From Ensifer adhaerens (lineage in GTDB: Bacteria; Pseudomonadota; Alphaproteobacteria; Rhizobiales; Rhizobiaceae), in the NCBI RefSeq assembly GCF_020035535.1, contig NZ_CP083350.1, positions 878,501 through 942,500 on the forward strand: a stretch of 64,000 nt of DNA. The letters run 5' to 3'. Shown piece by piece: positions 61,240-64,000 of this stretch (positions within the stretch are counted from its first letter, which is position 1; each line of letters begins with the position of its first letter). Under the pieces are notes generated by a model. The model saw nothing but the letters and a program-made list of their open reading frames with translations. It ran no database searches and was not told the DNA's origin. The translations under genes and the position numbers were made by a program.

Positions 61240-62105
61240 TGCAGAAGCTGCTTGTCTTTCAATCGCTCTGGGCGATGGAGCGCCGGCATGCCGACGGCTT
61301 TGAGCGCAGTCTCGAAGAGAACATCGCAATGATCTTTGAAGCCGGGTTCGATGGCATCAGCGCGCACTATACCAATCGGCGCGATGTCGAGCATCTCAAT
61401 GCCGTGATCCGCGGCACCGGCCTGAAGATCGAGGGCGTCTGCTTTCCGAGAAGCGTCGAGGATCTGCGCCTGACGCTGGAATTGGCCTCGGAGTTCCCGG
61501 TGAGCCACATCGACCTGCAAGCCGACATTCGTCCGCGCCGGGTCGAGGATTGCCTGCCGCTCGTTGACGGGTGGACGCGGCTTGCCGAGGAGATGGGCGT
61601 TCCCCTCTATATCGAAACCCATCGCCACCGGATCACCAGCGATCTCCTCTTCACGCTCGACCTGCTCGACCTGCGGCCCAAGCTGCCGCTCTTGGCCGAT
61701 CTCTCGCACTATCTCGTTGGCCGGGAGTTCGCTTTCCCCGTCGAAGACGAGAGCCACGCCCAGATCCAACGGATCTTGCGCAATGCCGGCGCCTTCCACG
61801 GGCGCATCGGCTCGTGCCAGCAGATTCAGATCGAGCTTTCCTTTCCGCACCATCAGCCCTGGGTCGATCTTTTCGGTGAGTGGTGGGGCTACGGCTTCCG
61901 GAACTGGCGCTCCCGCGCTGCTGAAGATGCCGAGCTGGTGATGACCTGCGAGCTCGGCCCAAGGCCCTATGCCATCACCGACAGGGATGGCAACGACTCG
62001 ACCGACCGGTGGGCCGAGGCGCTCCTGTTACGCGAGATGGTCCGCGACATCTGGGCCGAGAGCGCAATCTCGCCCGATAGGAGCGCAAGATTTGAGGACG
62101 CTTGA
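61239..62105 (+). CDS. Sugar phosphate isomerase/epimerase-family TIM-barrel protein (MocC-like role)
   Basis: A 288-residue xylose-isomerase-like TIM-barrel protein. Visible are SLEENIAMIFEAGFDGISAHY, a strand ending VSHIDLQAD, LYIETHRHRI (metal-site Glu/His), LLADLSHYLVG and FHGRIGSCQQIQIELSF. MocC and inositol enzymes such as IolE/IolI share this fold. The start overlaps the reductase stop (TGATG), so it is the last gene of the coupled unit. The reaction is not determined. Confidence 0.72.
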   Translation: MQKLLVFQSLWAMERRHADGFERSLEENIAMIFEAGFDGISAHYTNRRDVEHLNAVIRGTGLKIEGVCFPRSVEDLRLTLELASEFPVSHIDLQADIRPRRVEDCLPLVDGWTRLAEEMGVPLYIETHRHRITSDLLFTLDLLDLRPKLPLLADLSHYLVGREFAFPVEDESHAQIQRILRNAGAFHGRIGSCQQIQIELSFPHHQPWVDLFGEWWGYGFRNWRSRAAEDAELVMTCELGPRPYAITDRDGNDSTDRWAEALLLREMVRDIWAESAISPDRSARFEDA

Positions 62106-62110
62106 ACTCG

Positions 62111-63052
62111 TCATTTAACGAAGGACGGCCGGAATGGCAGATTGTGCTCCAGGCCGAGCCATGGCGGGTTTTCCGCGTACATTTCCACGATCAGCGTCTT
62201 GATCAGCTCGATGTAGCGCGAATTGTCGCCGATCCGGTGGTTGAGGATAACGGGCGAGGTCGCCCGCTCACCCTCGATCATGCGATAGTGCAGGTCGGAG
62301 CGGACCTGACGCGCCGAGGAGGGGACAATGCAAAGTCCGGCATCCGAGGCGACGAGGCCAAGCGCACTCTGGATTTCGCGCACCTCATGCACCTCGGCGG
62401 GGCGCACATCCTCAGCGTGAAGCAGGCTCAGCACGTGGTCGGCATAGCTCGGGCGCGGTTCCTTCGGGTAGACGATCAGCTTTTGCCCGGCAATCGCGCT
62501 TAACGGCAGGGGAGACGTATCATCGGCAAACGGCGTGCCCTGCGGTATCGCCAAGGCAAGGCGCTCTTCCCGCATGAGGATGCCGGCGACGTTGGGATCG
62601 TTGTGATGCAGTCGGCCGAAGCCGACATCGATCCGGCCCTCCTTCAGCGCCGCAATCTGCTGCACCGACACCATCTCAAGAAGCCGGATATCGAGCTCCG
62701 GCGCATTCTGCCTGAGCTTGCGCACCAGCGTCGGCAGCCCGCCATAGAGGGTTGAGGCCACGAAGCCGATCGACAGCACACGATTCTGGTTAAGGCCGAC
62801 GCGGCGGGTTGCCTCCACCATCTGCTCCACCCGGCCGAGCACTTGCAGCGATTGTTCGTAAAACAATCGCCCCGCTTCCGTCAGCCGCACCGGGCGGCTC
62901 TTGCGGATGATCAGCGGCACGCCCAGTTCTTCCTCGAGTAGCTGGATTTGCCTGCTCAAGGGCGGCTGGGCGATGTGCAACTGCTCGGCGGCGCGGGTGA
63001 AATTGCGTTCGCGGGCGACCGCGACGAAGTAGCGAAGCTGGCGCAGGTCCAA
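62111..63052 (-). CDS. catR: LysR-family regulator of catechol degradation
   Basis: A 313-residue LTTR. The N-terminal MDLRQLRYFVAVARERNFTRAAEQLHIAQPPLSRQI is typical of the CatR/BenM/CatM group; the co-inducer domain starts near 90 (LSIGFVASTLYGGLPTLV). It is divergent from catB across 152 bp containing two ATAC-N7-GTAT-type sites. Such regulators activate catB with cis,cis-muconate. Convergent with the isomerase gene 5 bp away. Confidence 0.87.
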   Translation of the reverse strand: MDLRQLRYFVAVARERNFTRAAEQLHIAQPPLSRQIQLLEEELGVPLIIRKSRPVRLTEAGRLFYEQSLQVLGRVEQMVEATRRVGLNQNRVLSIGFVASTLYGGLPTLVRKLRQNAPELDIRLLEMVSVQQIAALKEGRIDVGFGRLHHNDPNVAGILMREERLALAIPQGTPFADDTSPLPLSAIAGQKLIVYPKEPRPSYADHVLSLLHAEDVRPAEVHEVREIQSALGLVASDAGLCIVPSSARQVRSDLHYRMIEGERATSPVILNHRIGDNSRYIELIKTLIVEMYAENPPWLGLEHNLPFRPSFVK

Positions 63053-63071
63053 TGTTACAGCCCTTGTTTTC

Positions 63072-63086
63072 CTACCATTGTGGTAT
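63072..63086. promoter_or_regulatory. BenM/CatM-type LysR site, catR-proximal (imperfect)
   Basis: CTAC-N7-GTAT differs at one base from the ATAC-N7-GTAT consensus of muconate-responsive LysR regulators. It lies 19 bp upstream of catR, suggesting autoregulation. Confidence 0.5.
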
Positions 63087-63132
63087 GCTGCAGTGCGGCA
63101 AGCGCATGAATGCGCGTAATCTTTGCCATACT

Positions 63133-63147
63133 ATACCGTCAAGGTAT
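63133..63147. promoter_or_regulatory. BenM/CatM-type LysR site, perfect match
   Basis: ATAC-N7-GTAT (63133-63147), with the extended dyad ATACC/GGTAT, is the recognition pattern for CatM/BenM-type activators. It lies 57 bp before catB, the expected position for activation. Confidence 0.7.
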
Positions 63148-63204
63148 CATAGATAACCTATTTGGTGTTGGACGTCACCCGCTGCGTGGGCGCACAGTCA
63201 CGCG

Positions 63205-64000
63205 ATGAACACGACCCTTGCACCCATCACCCCGGCAGCAGCCCTCTTCCCCGTCGTCGAACGGGTCGAGACGATGCTGGTCGATCTGCCGACGATCCGG
63301 CCGCACAAGCTGTCGGTCGCAACCATGACCGGCCAGACATTGATGCTGGTGAAGGTTCATTGCAGCGACGGCACGGTCGGCATCGGCGAAGGCACGACGA
63401 TCGGCGGGCTCGCCTATGGCGGCGAAAGCCCGGAAAGCATGAAGCTTGCCATCGATACCTATTTCGCGCCGCTCATGATCGGTGAAGACGCGACCCGCGT
63501 TCGCGCCCTGATGGCCCGGATCGGCACGGCGGTGAAGGAAAACCGCTTCGCCAAGAGCGCGGTGGAAACGGCGCTGCTCGACGCCCATGGCAAGCGCCTG
63601 GGTCTGCCGATCAGCGAACTGTTGGGCGGGGCACTGCGCAAGCGCCTGCCGGTCGCTTGGACGTTGGCGTCGGGTGATACGGCCAAGGATATCGCCGAAG
63701 CCGAGAAGATGCTCGAGCTACGCCGTCATCGGATCTTCAAGCTGAAGATCGGTGCCAGGCCGCTGAAGGACGATATCGCCCATGTGGCGACGATCAAGAA
63801 GGCGCTCGGCGAGCGCGGCGCGGTGCGTGTCGACGTCAACATGGCCTGGAGCGAATTCGAAGCAGCCTATGGCATGGCGGCGCTCGCCGATGCCGGTTGC
63901 GAACTGGTCGAGCAGCCGGTGGCTTCGACCGCAGCGCTCGGTCGCCTCGTGCGCCGCTTCCCGCTGGCGCTGATGGCCGACGAGTCCCTCACCGGACCCG
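63205..64000 (+). CDS. catB: Muconate cycloisomerase, partial (3' end outside window)
   Basis: Enolase-superfamily enzyme converting cis,cis-muconate to muconolactone in the catechol branch of the beta-ketoadipate pathway. The visible 265 residues include VERVETMLVDLPTIRPHKLS, EGTTIGGLAYGGESPE, the catalytic Lys in FKLKIGARP, metal ligands in RVDVNMAW and VEQPVAS, and LMADES at the cut. The ATG at 63205 has a weak upstream site. Divergent catR with matching boxes supports catB over chloromuconate cycloisomerase. Confidence 0.92.
   Translation, partial: MNTTLAPITPAAALFPVVERVETMLVDLPTIRPHKLSVATMTGQTLMLVKVHCSDGTVGIGEGTTIGGLAYGGESPESMKLAIDTYFAPLMIGEDATRVRALMARIGTAVKENRFAKSAVETALLDAHGKRLGLPISELLGGALRKRLPVAWTLASGDTAKDIAEAEKMLELRRHRIFKLKIGARPLKDDIAHVATIKKALGERGAVRVDVNMAWSEFEAAYGMAALADAGCELVEQPVASTAALGRLVRRFPLALMADESLTGP

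Overview
The window reads as part of an alphaproteobacterial genome of the Rhizobiaceae, most likely Sinorhizobium/Ensifer or a close relative. The base composition is GC-rich, the intergenic gaps carry rhizobial mosaic palindromes (around 50480, 52840 and 59818-60009), and the gene content is dense catabolic islands, each with its own transporter and regulator. I see no tRNA, rRNA, CRISPR array, integrase or insertion sequence. The cut ends fall inside hpaE (left) and catB (right). All identifications come from reading motifs and family resemblance; no database search was run.

Layout. (1) 1-1873: 4-hydroxyphenylacetate genes hpaE (partial), hpaF and the MarR regulator hpaR. (2) 1894-11601: a coupled minus-strand operon (IclR regulator, Tm-1-like/UPF0261 protein, HAD hydrolase, two class III PLP enzymes, APH-type kinase), divergent from an APC amino-acid permease and an aldehyde dehydrogenase. 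It looks like a kinase/phospho-lyase route for an amino alcohol or hydroxy-amino acid. (3) 11644-15326: LysR regulator, adenine deaminase, YczE-type membrane protein. (4) 15403-19868: a GAF-GGDEF-PilZ protein, then hpaC/hpaB and the AraC-type activator hpaA. The 4-HPA genes are thus split by about 15 kb of other genes. (5) 19913-27365: P1 peptidase, spermidine/putrescine-type ABC transporter, RpiR regulator, CodA-like deaminase. (6) 27519-31260: sulfur cluster (TauE/SafE exporter, persulfide-dioxygenase-like protein, cysteine-desulfurase-like enzyme, Lrp regulator).

(7) 31292-43409: a sugar or sugar-acid regulon around a FadR-type GntR regulator with three matching boxes. It has RraA-like and UxuA genes on one side and, on the other, a ribose-type ABC importer followed by SDR, a divergent second UxuA, SMP-30 lactonase, mutarotase-like protein, FAH-family hydrolase and a second SDR. 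These fit a complete non-phosphorylative aldose pathway with a UxuA-type dehydratase. (8) 43789-55013: leuB, then (minus strand) GntR, aldehyde dehydrogenase, SDR, dipeptide-type ABC transporter, amidase and a small ACT-like protein. (9) 55126-55381: a frameshifted rhodanese remnant. (10) 55413-62105: GST, LacI regulator and a rhizopine-type (moc) set: MocD-like oxygenase, MocE Rieske ferredoxin, sugar-binding protein, MocF-like reductase, sugar isomerase. (11) 62111-64000: catR and partial catB with two BenM/CatM-type boxes between them.

The strongest candidates for undescribed biology are the sugar-acid regulon (7), the kinase/phospho-lyase island (2) and the moc-like cluster (10).
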